Shown here in pieces: positions 24,880-36,757 of a stretch of 64,000 nt of DNA (position 1 is the first letter of the stretch; each line of letters opens with the position of its first letter). The position numbers were made by a program, and so were the translations under genes. The stretch lies in NCBI GenBank assembly GCA_020746875.1, contig JAGTJL010000002.1:1488001-1552000 (forward strand), read 5' to 3'. The DNA comes from Rhexocercosporidium sp. MPI-PUGE-AT-0058 (lineage: Eukaryota > Ascomycota > Leotiomycetes > Helotiales). The notes under the pieces were generated by a model that was given only the letters and a program-made list of their open reading frames with translations, was not told the DNA's origin and did not search any database.

Positions 24880-26195
24880 TCACTGTCTTTAGTACTACGG
24901 GGTCAATGAAGAGGAGTACTAGAAGATGGCCTGCTTAAGTCCCCTGTCTATGTTTTGCCCCTGTTTTGGACGCTAGTCCTCGAATATCGTGTTATCGGGT
25001 GTGTTTGACTTTCTTGTTGAGGGGGAGGAATGGCGACCACGGAGCTCATTCGTTCTTGCGCGAGAGTCTCGCCAGTGCCACTAGGTAGCAAAAGCCAAGT
25101 TGATCTTCACACCGAGAGTCGAGACACCCTGTCCATGCTTCTGATCTGGTCTTGGACGCCTCGCACACTGTTCACGCTTAGTTCCGTGCAGAATGAGGGG
25201 AGGAAGTGGAATGGTGATCCTGGAATTCATCGATGTCGGCGAGTTTCTCCGATACCCCTGGGTTGAAGAAGTCAATATGATCTTCACCTCGGGGGTCGTG
25301 ACAGGAAACGGTACCCATGCTTTTGATCCCGTCTTGGAAGCCAGTTCTCGCATATCAGGTGCTTTTGACTTTCTTGTTGAAGGAAAGGAATGATGATCCT
25401 GGAGCTCGTTCACTATTGTGATTCTTTCTTGAATGTTACTAGGTTGATCAAGTCAGGTTGATCTTCGCATCGAGATAACTACCCTCTCCATGCTTCGATC
25501 CTGTTTTTCACGCCAGCTTTAGCACACTGTGCACGCTTCGTTCCGTGCCAAATGAGAAGGAATGATGATTCTGGGAACCACCGATGTCGAGCAAGCTTCT
25601 ACACTGCTATCGGCTTGGATACGTCAGTATGATCTTCACCTCTCACCTCGAGATACCGACCACATCCATGCCCTGGTGTCTTGGAGGTTAGGTCTTAAAT
25701 GTGATCTCCATTCGGTTCTGTACTAAGAAGAATGGCTCATGACCTCGCAACACCTCGTCGTCGAGCCAGCCTCTTCAACACCACTAGGTATGCTAAACAA
25801 GTCGAGATAACTGTCACCTCGAGCCGCCCATATCCATGCTCCGATCACCCCGCTTTAGGCCAGACTCTCGCACAATTTCTACAGTACACTTTGTTCTGTA
25901 CTACGAGAAACGATATGATCCTGGAACTGGTCGCTATCGAATCCAGCCAGCCTCTTTCACACCACTGGGTCAAATAAGTCAAGACGGCTATCATTTTGAG
26001 ATACCCTGTCCATGCTCTGATACTATCTTGAGCCCTTAGTCTATCTTCAATCGTTAAATCTATGGTTAGGTGATGAAGACGGCCAACCGGAACTCATGTT
26101 TATTTAGTTTCTTTAATACCACTGGGTCAAACAAGTCAACATAATCTCACCTTGAGACACCCTGTCCATGCTCTGCTCCTCTCCTGAACGGTAAA
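24880..26195. repeat. Diverged tandem array, ~175-base units
   Basis: A block about 1.3 kb long made of at least seven diverged copies of one unit. The anchor CTGTCCATG(CT) or a close variant starts near 24944, 25129, 25309, 25484, 25662, 25830, 26006 and 26162, so the spacing falls from 185 to 156 bases. Each unit also contains, in the same order, a GATCTTCACCTCGAGA-like piece before the anchor, then CTCGCACACT, GTTCTGTAC, GATCCTGGAACT and ACCACTGGGTCAA-like pieces. Open frames differ between units, so it is probably non-coding. The unit length is close to that of a nucleosome, as in satellite DNA; origin unknown. Confidence 0.85.
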
Positions 26196-29100
26196 CACTA
26201 ATAATATTTTGTTTAGCTTTTTCTCCTTGTTCAGGTTTTCCAGTTGAGAAAAATATACGGTTTGCGGAATTCAGTCCCACTGATTTGACCCACGGTTGAT
26301 CAGCCGAAGCCAGCTACGCCGAGTCAGACAATGAATGCAGTGTTTAAGCACTGCTTGAGCACTGGTATAGAGTCTAGACGCACTACGATATCACACACAT
26401 TCGAGGTATCTATAATTGAATTGGTGTTGGCGTCAATACACAAACAAGATGACCCTTGCCACTCGAGCTTCAGTCTAGCTTCAGTTTCAGCAGCTGGCCA
26501 CAGTATCAAGCCATCAAGATCAGCCTCCAATTGTTTCCACCTCCCCGTCCTTTCCCGAGTTTCCTTTCTTCCGTAACGCAATGATCACTCCTTGCCCTTA
26601 CTTCTAATTCTTGCTATCCCACCAGTTCTCCTCCCCGATGGTAAGTCTTGGCGCCGAGAAAATCTCTTAGTATTACGAAAATTACAAGACGATTATAGCA
26701 AAGTTTTAATAATTAGGCGACTGTAAATAAGAGTGCTTATAGTTTTCTTTCCGTGAAGTTTTTTTTTCCCTACGACGATGATTTTGTTCCTAAGGAATGT
26801 GTTCCTGCTTCCTGGGCTAGTGATATTACGAAGTACGCCACAACACTTCCTACCATAAGCCGTTCCTCCAAGTTCTAAACTATTTGCCGTCGGATCCTAC
26901 CCACTTCCCCGAATTGGTCGCAAGATCCATCCTCATCACCACCAATGCTAAAAGCCTCAAGAAAAAAACCGGGCAAGGTAAAGTAAGTCCAAGACCCTCC
27001 GGCAACACACAAACCCACTCCCCTACCCTCAGCAAACACCAAAGAAAAACATCTAAAATTAGGCAACTATTTCGTCTCTATATTCGCAAGAGATACTAAG
27101 AATGAGAAAGAGAGACAAAACAAAACACTTGGAAGGTAGAAGACCCTGCTTGTCGGATGAACTTTATTCCTGACAAGCTTCCGGCTCGGCAGCTTCCTTC
27201 CCTCGAGATCATCTTAAGAGACTCAACTCAAAACAAAGGCTGCAGCAGAGTCTGCTACAACACCAATTCCACGCCTCCGACGACAATGAAGCGAGGAATG
27301 AGTCTAAAGATACACATACACGGATTGGAGTGAGGGATGAAAGAAGAGGGAGTTATTCTTGTGATTGGGAACTTAATGTGGTTAGTCCGTTGTGAAGCTA
27401 TTTAAGAATGATCCAAACGAACCGATGTTCGTGAAAGGTGAATGTTGCAAACTCTTTGTGTTTGGAGTTCTCTGACCAACTATCTATGCTTCTTGGAAGG
27501 CGTAGCCAGGCTAAGCACTTTAGCAGCAGCCATGAATATGAAGAAAAAGAGAAAAAGGGAAAAAGGGGTCCACAAGTCGAAAAGCTCACGAAAGCAATCT
27601 ATGCTCTTCCCCTCACTAGTTTCCTTCCCCTTGCTCGCATCTCACAATCATCGTTGGCGTCACATAAGTCTACAATAGTTAGGGTCCACAACCTGCGGAA
27701 CGGGTAGAGTTTCGATCTTTCTATGGAAACTAGACCAAACCAATCCAAGTCTACTCCATTTATTCGATAGACGTCTTCAGGTCTCGTACAATATAGCATC
27801 ATGGGGAATATCATATGACAAACTAGCGAGTCTTCTTTCTCAGGTAGTTTATAGTCCCTGTCTCAATCAAATAAATGAACAAGTATCGGAAAGGGTGGAA
27901 GGGAGGACAAGGGAGAAATAAACCTTCTTCACCCTAGGGAATCCTCTGTATCTAGTTATCTGATCCAGCTAGCAGCATAGCAACATGCCAAGAATATACT
28001 TCTGATACTAGCGCAGCACAACACGGCTCGTAGGACAGAAATGAAGAAAAACGCCACGGGTTCGGAACCTGCCGACCGAAGCCCGACGCGAGTACTAGAC
28101 TGTCATCGCTGTCACTTGTTCAGCGTGTATCAGAGACTGGCGCCGATGCGAGTCATATGCCATTTTTAGAGCCCAGATGGAGATTGATATGACAATTCGG
28201 TAGCCCCTAGTGATGACTGGGTACGCCCGTCGGGGAGCTTATCCACGCTAATGCTGTGACTTCCCCATGTGGAATCCCCTGCATATAACCTAAGGGGGCG
28301 GACTACCTCCTCACTCAACTACCGACCCTATATCGACCCCATACCGGCCTAGCTATGGTTCTTGGGACTGGAAGTTCTTGAGGACTTAAAGTTACATGCC
28401 CTGGGGCATTGAAGAATAACAGTACCTTGGACCTCTCTGCAGTCTAGTAAATCACACACGCAAGGGGAGCCTGGTCGGCGGAAATAAACAAGATGACAGG
28501 GAAGTGGCTCGAGGAGAATATTGTGTGGAGATCTACCCCTCTAGATGTAGTCACCTTGGTCATGAAAACAAATTGAGTTCCAAGAATCAAGACATTGCGA
28601 TGCAGGCTTGAACTAGAGACCTGGTATCTGTTTTTCAGCTACCCAATCTGGCGTCTTGCAGATGTGATGAGGAGGTGGAGGATGGGACACCAGTTATGGC
28701 TGGGAAAAGGAGGGAAAAGGTCTGAAGAGGCTTGAAGAGGCAGTTTTTGCGGGTAGAGCGAAAGGAAGGGAGGTGAAGAGTGGTGGAGGGGAAGGCGACG
28801 AGGGCAACAACGTCATGGTAAAGACGTCCATCTCTCTGTTCTGAATCATGACAGTGGAGGTCTACGAACACCCACACATGCACAGATGGCTCTGTCATGC
28901 CTAGCCTTGAGCATTCGGATCTACTCGCTTTCTTTCCTGGGACTGGACCCATTCACAGTGGGCTTGCAAGGGAATCTGGGTAGAAGATCGCCGTGTATTC
29001 TTATCCCGGTAGGTTCAATCCGACGGGGACAGCGAGTGGCTTTTCCCTTTACCTCAGATCGATCTCCTGCATGGTTGTGTTCTGTAAATCAAAATACAGT

Positions 29101-31050
29101 TTCAGAATCCAAGACAACTTCAAGACAGACTCAGACAGGGGGGAGGAAGAGTGAACCCATCTCGACAAGGGACAGCGGCCTGGAGAGCACAGTGCACACA
29201 TCCCCTGTCCGTTCCTCTGACAGAATTCAAAAATCCGATCGAGGTGCTGGTAGATCGCCAAGCATGTATGGTGCAGTGGGTTCCCAGAGACAGCTGAGCA
29301 CACTCGGAGGCTCGAGCTCGCTGATCCTCAGGGACGAAGGACCGATGTCAATATCAGTTTCGCTAGGGACTTAACAGAAATACGCCGCATGTCGGTAGCA
29401 CGACCACTTCGGAGATTGATAGAGGAACCGGGTTGGAGTTTTCTCTAAAGGCGATATTGGTCTAGAGGATGATGTGATAGATGCGCTAGTTAAGCCTGAT
29501 TGAGATCAACAAAGCAAATAGAACATAGTTTGGTCAAGGTGAGTGCCGAAAATGTGGAAATCAACTTCGCGGTTCAAAACTCTAGACTAGGACATCTCTA
29601 CTATCGCCTGTAAGAGGACGTAATTCTTCCACGGGGTCCCACAGCCAGCAAGTACTCTCTGCTAGAAAATGGACGATAATGCATTTCGTTTTGGCTCGTC
29701 ACACGCCCAAGCTCCGAATCTTCAAGCAAGAGTTCACCTCTTGAGGCATTAATCAACTAACTGATCCGCGATGCTGAAAACTCTAAAAGGCTGAACTGAG
29801 CTGACAAATTTCACAGCCTGGCATTTGATCATGCTTGCTGAACTTACACTTCAGGATTGCTCGAAGGACGTTGTCTTGCTTCTACCCTTGCCCTTCTCGT
29901 TTCCATCAATATCCATCGCTGAGCCAAAGCTTAGCTTTCTATCGCCAGGTTTCGTACCCAAAGCCACATTCAAGGAACGGAGTGCTCCTCCGATAATTTC
30001 CTAAGAAGGATGAGATCTGAATAGCAGTCCGAGTAGGCCGATCCAGATCTCGGAGACACATCAACATGCAGTTAAGATCTGTCCGATCAATTGTTTTGCA
30101 ATCCAGGTCCGCATACCATGTCCCTTGCCCATGTTCCCCATATAACAACCCATATTGAAGACCAAACCAGGCTCCCGTACGAACCGAACTCTCGGACGCC
30201 GGGTTGCATCCTAGACCCGGTAAAGCTCGGCTATCGAGAAACAAAACAGATCATATGTCCTCGCATTAAGAGCGTGATTTAGGAGATCATACTGCGGAGA
30301 TGGAGACGGAGACTTTCCCAGTCTAGTCTGGCAGATCTGACAGGAAACGGATGACAGGGTCATGGTCAGTAATTAAGGCCTGTCATCATGTCATGTCAAA
30401 CAAGCGCGAGCTAGTCTGATATCGGACGAACAAACTACTCGTTTTGGCCACTGACCTCTTAGCCTTGTGCAGAACCCATCCCATGCCATCCGCAAAACCT
30501 GGTTCCTGGTTCCTTACCCCCTGCATCGGAAAATGAAAAGTGTCGAAGAGTTGAACGCGCGTAACTTTTCTGGCAGATCGTATCTGGGATTGGATTGGCC
30601 CACTCGGGGAATGGGCTGTGCATGCTACGAAGAGGAACGTGCTCCTATCCCGCGCTTCTTGAATGCAAAGGAGATTCAAACAATCCAAGCTAACAACGGG
30701 CTTGAGTCGAGACAAATAGCTGGTCTCCACAGTTATTTAAGCTGTGTTGGGTTTCTTTTGTCTCAAACTTTCATATTGCACACTGGGAGAGGACGGAGAT
30801 GCACTCGTACGCTGTTCCTTGACCAGATTGTTGGAGCTCTGGAAATGACAGCTGTGCGTCGATCACCTGGTTTGAGCACATCCACTTTCCCCTAACGGTA
30901 AGACCTCGTCTAGAGGGTCAACAGAAGCACAAAATGAGACAATGTCCATTGCCGTCCACATTTTGTGGTGAATACTGCCATGATCAACAATTGAGGTATC
31001 TGCTGAAGCCCTTCTATCATATATCTCAAACTCTTTCTCGTTTCTTGTTA
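26196..31050. other. Long region with no supported gene
   Basis: About 4.9 kb after the tandem array. Open frames such as 28886–29374 and 30467–30895 (+) show no domain, no splice logic and no family I recognise. Around 28230–28340 there is a promoter-like stretch (CATATAACC followed by a CT-rich leader), but the ATG after it (28355) closes after eight codons. It may hold a decayed gene or a non-coding transcript. Confidence 0.45.
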
Positions 31051-33044
31051 TCAAATTGGAGCACCGTCAACGATCTGCCCGTAAGGTACAGCGTCGTAGT
31101 CTCCATTGCAAGCTTGATCGTACTTTGCCAACTCCTCAGCTTTCTCCTGCGTCTTCAAAAAGGTTTGAAGTTCACACCATCCGTCCAATCGATCCGCTCC
31201 ACATTCTGCAAAGTTCAAACCCAGAGGGAGGGTACGTTGGTTGAGGATAAAGTGGATGTATGTTGTCTTTTCGCCCTCTTCATACAGTCTCTTCGCATTC
31301 AATGGCGAAGGAGTTTGGATGATTTCGATATCAAGACGGGCGCCGAAGGGCTCGAGATGAGACACAGTCAGGTTGTGCGGACCTGGGTAATGTGTCGAGG
31401 GAAGGAGCGTATTAAATTGCGTAAATCCAAAGGCGGTCAGGATGCTCATGATGTTAGTGTCGTGTGAGAAGTCGAAGTAAAGACTCTGATTCAAGGGGAA
31501 AGTTTCTTCGTTAGAATCTAGGGTGGTATTGATCTGAGATCCTGAGTAGCCCAATGTGTGGTTCTTCAGACGAGCAATAGTTTCTTGCACATAACCAAGA
31601 CCAACTGCGCGGCCTGTTGGGGACTTCGGATTGTTAGCCAAGGCGAAAGTCTTGAGGATGGGTATTAAATACCTGGAAAGAAGAACTTCCTGCGAAATAG
31701 AGATCGAGTGAGTATTCAAACCCAACCCATTCGTCGTATGTAAACAGATCACAGAATACGCTGTATCCATAGGCAACCTTTCCCCCCATCAGTTGACATT
31801 TCGGGTGGAGGGGAATAACTCACCGTCTCGTAGGGACACATATTCTGTGCCGCATAAGTATCTTCAATTGTCCATTCAAAGCCTTGAACCAATGGTTGCA
31901 GTCGCTCTGTTGCATCCTTGAGGTACACGTTCACCCACTCTGCCGTCGCGTTGATACCGCCTTGATTTCGAAAATTGTTCGCGTTTTCACAGTTGTCATA
32001 GCCAGCAAGGGAGTTGTTGAAACCCTGCGCCTCGATAATCACTTCAATGGTCGCATTGTTGGTCCATTCCAAGCCAAAGAATCCTGCCATGAAATATTCT
32101 GCGCTCTAGTTTGTGTCAGAATCAGTCTTTCAGCTGCCATGACCATTTACATACCTTCAACATCCGATCCTGGGTTGTCGTTCGGACAATTATCTTGCTG
32201 TTTGTATTGTATAGCTGGCCATACTGGTAATAGTGCAAAATGCCACTTTCAAACAGCTCTTGCCGTCCCCTTGGGACCAAAATTTCCCTACCCAGTTCGT
32301 AACTCCAAGTATTAAGGAATGAAAGCTGTCCTGATGTTTGGAATTTGCCGGTGAGATTTGCCATTTTTTGGCCGAAAGCATAGACATTAGCACCTGATGT
32401 TGGATACCTGGAACCGTGGCGAGAAAGCATCTAGATCATGTCAAAATTTTCTCTTGAAATCGAACATCGAAGCTCACCTGAACTTGAGTGATGTTCGCCC
32501 CAAGAGGCAAAGGGTACTCCGCTACTCCAAAACCAGACGGGTTGGGAAAGTACGGTGACAGCTGTCCCATGAGATGGAAGATACTTTGATTCTGCTTCTC
32601 ACCAATGATCGGAATGGCAGTCTCAAGAGGCGTATTAGGGACGAAAGTTGCCGTTGGATCAAAGGATACAGCATTCGTCTGGGCCAGGAAAGGTGCCCTT
32701 CCAGTCGCTGTAGGGCCAGCCCAGAGTTCAGGGGTCGTCTGAAAGTACTGTGGTACCGTTGCCGTGGACTTATGCAGAGCTTCCGGATCATCCACCGTGT
32801 CATCCTGACTTCCTGGCAATGTCGCCGAGTTGGCTGCACCAGCAGTGATGATTAAGAGAAGATTATCGAAGAGCATGCCGAAGGTGCAATAGAGGATCAG
32901 TCCCGTGATCGTTATCATTATCGCCTTGCTCCATAAACGAGCACTCTTGGAATGCGGGAAGAGCTTCGAAGGAATATCATCTTCTTGAGAAGGATCCACG
33001 CGCCCCTGCAAAAGTCGTGTGTTGTCCTCTGCCGAGTTCCGCAT
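31051..33044 (-). CDS. Membrane-anchored histidine acid phosphatase (phytase-like)
   Basis: Five exons on the minus strand: 33044–32478, 32430–32155, 32105–31824, 31777–31673 and 31623–31051, all introns between codons, giving 600 residues. It belongs to the histidine acid phosphatase clan (branch 2), which hydrolyses phosphomonoesters through a phospho-histidine. The catalytic RHGSRYP is at 193–199 (nucleophile His194) and the proton-donor His-Asp is at 464–465 (SHDTN). A hydrophobic segment at about residues 41–68 after a charged N-terminus makes a signal-anchor, so a type II membrane protein with a lumenal or extracellular catalytic domain is likely. Many N-x-S/T sites agree with secretion-pathway passage. 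Substrate (phytate or other phosphates) is not determinable. Confidence 0.93.
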
Positions 33045-33668
33045 CGTGCCTCTGGATCAACCCCAAACGTCCTCCTTTGAATCTTCGCTTTCGTGTCGGG
33101 CAACACTCAACTCCTACGACCTATGAAGCAGAAATATTCATCAAAAGGCGTTCTTTATCCGAATAAAGTCTCTTGAAATTTGTAGATTGTGAGCTTGGAG
33201 TCCTGGCACGATCGTGTTGATGATAAATTCAATGAGATGAAGCGATTACGCAACGCAGGTGGTCGCGATTGAGGTTAATGCCAAGACTTGTGACAAGCGA
33301 ACTTAACAGGACAGGGGTCCCGACCAAATTTTACCTAGAGCAACCGCTACTTCTAAATCTTTTCACAGCTTCACTTCATACTGTACTTACAACAACCGAA
33401 GAGACGCAGCGGAGCGATGTTAAGAGAAATATGAACCATCTCCAAAGCATACTCGTCTTGGCATTGGCTTAAGAGTTCCGTATCCGTAGCTTGATTTAAG
33501 TGCAACATCTTGACATCAATAGCCTTTTAACGCCGAAAGTCAAAACTACCCCACCATGATGGAGTATCCTCTTTCTACGTGTATTTTCTGCTTTTCCTTC
33601 AGTGTCGTACTGATGTTCACATTTTGTCTTTCCTTGTACTAAAATTACAAATACGTTGAACGATCAAG
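33045..33668. other. Divergent promoter region
   Basis: 624 bases between the starts of the phosphatase (-) and the broken alcohol dehydrogenase (+). No open frame of note. Both promoters should lie here. Confidence 0.5.
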
Positions 33669-34955
33669 ATGGCCCGTCAAATTCCAGAGAAGATGCTCGC
33701 TGCTCAAGTGGTAGAGGTGAAAAAGCCAAACTCCTTTCATAAGAGGAAAGCATCTGCAGCAGTTGAATGAAGTAGTAGAATAGCTAATACAAATCTACAG
33801 TCCAAAAAACCATACAAGATCCATGAAGTACCAACTCCCGGGAAAGATCTCAACGAACATGATATGCTAGTCAAAGTAGCTGTTGGATCCCTTTGCCATA
33901 CGGATAGAATGGTAAGCGAGGGAATAATGGGCACGAAACTCTCATGTGTTGCTTCGCACGAAGGTGCTGGTACAGTCGTTAAGGTCGGTACAGCTATTAA
34001 GGAGTTCAAGGCTGGGGATAGAGTGCTGTGTAGCTTGACTTATCACCGTTGTGGCGAATGCATAGACTGCAAGGGACCTGAACAGGATCGTCAGTACTGC
34101 GCAAACGTGGGAGGTTATCTGGGCGTCACTATTGATGGATCTTTTGCGGAGTACAAGGTGGGTGATGACAGGGAATGTTGTCTGCTGCCGGACAACTTGA
34201 GCTTCCAATCTGCTGCCCCACTAGCCTGTGCTTGAATCACTGTTTGGGGAGGTCTTGTGAGAGCTGGACTGAAATCTGGCGAGAGCGTGGCTCTGGTAGG
34301 GGGAGGCGGTGGACTCGGACATCTCGGAATACAACTCGCCAAAGCTCTAGGCTTGAAAGTCTTAGCAATCGACGCTCGAGACTAGGGGCTTTCTTTGGCG
34401 AAGGGGTGCGGTGCCAACTTGGTTATAGATGCCCGTCAGGGTAAGGAAAAGATTGTCGAAAAGGTGAAAAACGCCACCGACGGAAAGCTGGCTGATGCAA
34501 CTCTCAATGTCTCCGATCACGAGTCTGCCGCTGCTACAAGCGCTGCTGTGACCAAGATGCACGGTAAGTTGAATTCACACCAGTCAGCTCGGCTTTTGTA
34601 ACATTTTCTAGGATTGCTCGTTCAGATCGCTCCACCGACCAACGTCTCAGTTCCATTTGCGGAGTTGATCTTCCGTGACATTAGAATCCATGGAAGCCTC
34701 AATAGTACGTTGTAGCGATCTAAACGAGCATTTCACTTTTGACAATACTCAGGCTCAAGAGAAGAGTGTCAGAAAATGCTGGAAGTGGCTTCGAAAAACA
34801 AGATCAATGTCAAGACAAACCCTTTCAATGGAATCAAAGAGATCCCAAAGGCTCTCGAGCTTGCTCACTCAGGGAAGATGCAAGGAAAACTAGTCATCAT
34901 TATCGACAACGAAGCTATTCAAAATGAGAAGAAGTCTAGACTCGAAATGGTCTAA
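33669..34955 (+). pseudogene. Zinc alcohol dehydrogenase with two in-frame stops
   Basis: Four exons (33669–33716, 33801–34563, 34612–34704, 34753–34955) keep frame and splice signals over 369 codons, the normal length for a fungal zinc alcohol dehydrogenase. Two stop codons interrupt exon 2: TGA at 34233–34235 (codon 161, where the family has Gly in ACAGIT) and TAG at 34383–34385 (codon 211, after IDARD). Everything else looks functional: zinc ligand Cys48 in GSLCHTD, His-Glu in ASHEGAG, the four structural-zinc cysteines (CGECIDC…C) and the NAD-binding GGGGGLG. No intron removes either stop. Likely a recent pseudogene; sequencing error or readthrough are alternatives. As it stands, translation would end after 160 residues, without the cofactor domain. 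Confidence 0.88.
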
Positions 34956-35344
34956 GGAGTGTGGAGAGGTAAAAGATTACAGAAGTGGAACGGAGTCGAA
35001 AAGTAGGGTAGTATGTTAAAAGAGGTTAATGTAAAGATAATATTTCGAGAAAGTAATTGTTCATGAAGTTCTACCAAAGTTTGCAACTCTAAAAATAGGG
35101 ACAACGAAAGAGAAGGATCTAGCTCCATACGGCTATCGTGTGGATGAGAATTTCTGTCAAAGAAACTCGGTCCTCGGCGAAAGGATAGTAAACAATGAAA
35201 GCAAATGAATGTGGTGAGTCGAAGGGAATATTTGGGGTGAAGGAGAGACAGTTTGAACGTAAAAGCCAGAAAATCCTCCCCCCCCAAAAAAAGACAATGA
35301 AACATCCCACAACAGCCGATTACATCCTTCCCAGCCGTAGATAC
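34956..35344. other. Short convergent intergenic region
   Basis: 3' ends of the alcohol dehydrogenase pseudogene (+) and the SWIM protein gene (-). It includes a short C-run/A-run at 35277–35293. Nothing else seen. Confidence 0.5.
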
Positions 35345-36757
35345 TTACTTCATACGCTTTACCTTTCGATCTAGAGAGCCTGCTGGTCTCTTTCCGAAAG
35401 ATATGTTCACACTAGAGCCACCTTTGAGCTGCGAGATGAGTCCCGCCAATTTGTCCCGGTATGCCTGCGGCGCCGGGCCCCAGCCAATTGTACCTAACAA
35501 GGCAAGAATTTCTTCTAACTCTTCGACGAAATGCCGAGCTTCTGGCAAGTCTTGTAACGCTTTGATGACAAAATTTCCGCCAGCAGGACTTGTCCTAGAT
35601 GTAGTCCCGATGAGACGTTCGTAAAGGTTCCGGTCGATTGAGAGTTCGCCATGAGGACGACGTCTTGGCCATGTAGAGTTCTGGTAAGCATCATGGTTCC
35701 TGTCTCTAACAACCGTGCTGAGAATAGAAACCAGCGCTTTGGCTGCCTCGCCGCGGGACACTGGGCTCAGTGGTTGCCTCTCTGTAACGTTGATACTGAT
35801 GGAGTTGACAATATCGACAAGTGTCTGGGCGCATCGAATCAGATCATGCTGACCGGAACTAGGACCAATTTCGCAATATCTATCCAAAAGATCAAGTGTT
35901 GTTTTTGCTTTGCTACCCATCTTGTCGAAGTATTCTGTAGCTCGTAAATTGCGAGATACAAGAGTCTGAAAGTGGTGGAAAATGCTGTCGTCCATGATCA
36001 ACATCTTGGCCACAGTTGCCTCTAGATCTCTCTTCACAAGTATTGGTTCCGTGGTGATGTCGTCTCCCGACTCAAACAAATCCTGTCGATAGCTATCCGT
36101 GTCTACGTCAGAAAGAGTTGCCATTATGTCACGGACAATCTTCATCCTTTCCTTGATCACACCCCTTGTTTGATGGCCAGAATCCGAGGTTGAATATGTC
36201 TTTTTGAGCTGCCATTGAGTCTCCTCAGTATCCGAGTCGGTCCCTTGTCTGAGTTCCCAACGAAGTTCGTCACACAAATTGTCCAACCCAAATTGTGAGA
36301 TGTGATCGTACGGAGTGACGTTTGTCTCTTCGTCCTCGACTGTAGGCGATCGTGTACTTGAAAGTTGCTCCAGGAACCAAAGTATATGACGACAATTCCC
36401 TTGCTCTTTGCAAGAACAAGTAGGCCGTCCTGAATCGGTTGTACTGATTCGAATGCTGTATCTTTCCACCTCGGCATATGCAATCTGAAATGCATAGCGT
36501 GTACCGTGTTGTCGACAATGATCGAGAGCGAAGACTCGGCATGTAGTATCAGTCTCCTCGTCCAGCCCCGCATCGTCTGGATCAGAGCCGTTGGAATCTT
36601 CGTCGGAGCTTTCCTCCGAGCTAGAGAGCTCTTCTTCTTCCATTGGGGCGGCTTTCCCTTTGCCTTTCCCACTAGAATTGCGACTTGTGTGCCCCCGAGA
36701 TGAGTGCATTCTTTGTGTGATGGAGAGCTTGCTGAAGCTCAATATGGGTGAAGACAT
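35345..36757 (-). CDS. SWIM-type zinc-finger protein
   Basis: A single uninterrupted exon of 470 codons on the minus strand. A SWIM zinc finger (C-x-C-x5-C-x-H) is formed by Cys114, Cys116, Cys122 and His124, in the usual context of a strand ending in RPTCSC and a helix starting CRHILWFL. Before it are basic Ser/Gly residues (20–38) and an acidic Ser/Glu/Asp stretch (39–70), which suggest a nuclear, disordered N-terminus. After it is a long helical region without a known fold, ending in a basic tail (KVKRMK) that could be a nuclear signal. SWIM domains bind DNA or proteins, for example in Rad51-regulator complexes and ubiquitin ligases; no further domain points to a specific role. Start chosen as the first ATG of the frame; 36708 is an alternative. 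Confidence 0.82.
   Translation of the reverse strand: MSSPILSFSKLSITQRMHSSRGHTSRNSSGKGKGKAAPMEEEELSSSEESSDEDSNGSDPDDAGLDEETDTTCRVFALDHCRQHGTRYAFQIAYAEVERYSIRISTTDSGRPTCSCKEQGNCRHILWFLEQLSSTRSPTVEDEETNVTPYDHISQFGLDNLCDELRWELRQGTDSDTEETQWQLKKTYSTSDSGHQTRGVIKERMKIVRDIMATLSDVDTDSYRQDLFESGDDITTEPILVKRDLEATVAKMLIMDDSIFHHFQTLVSRNLRATEYFDKMGSKAKTTLDLLDRYCEIGPSSGQHDLIRCAQTLVDIVNSISINVTERQPLSPVSRGEAAKALVSILSTVVRDRNHDAYQNSTWPRRRPHGELSIDRNLYERLIGTTSRTSPAGGNFVIKALQDLPEARHFVEELEEILALLGTIGWGPAPQAYRDKLAGLISQLKGGSSVNISFGKRPAGSLDRKVKRMK

Noticed and set aside
28886..29374. 162-codon open frame on +
   Set aside because: No recognisable domain, no leader, no splice context and composition like random sequence. 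Not enough to call a gene.
30467..30895. 142-codon open frame on +
   Set aside because: No conserved motif and no support from splice sites; likely chance in the 3' region of the phosphatase.
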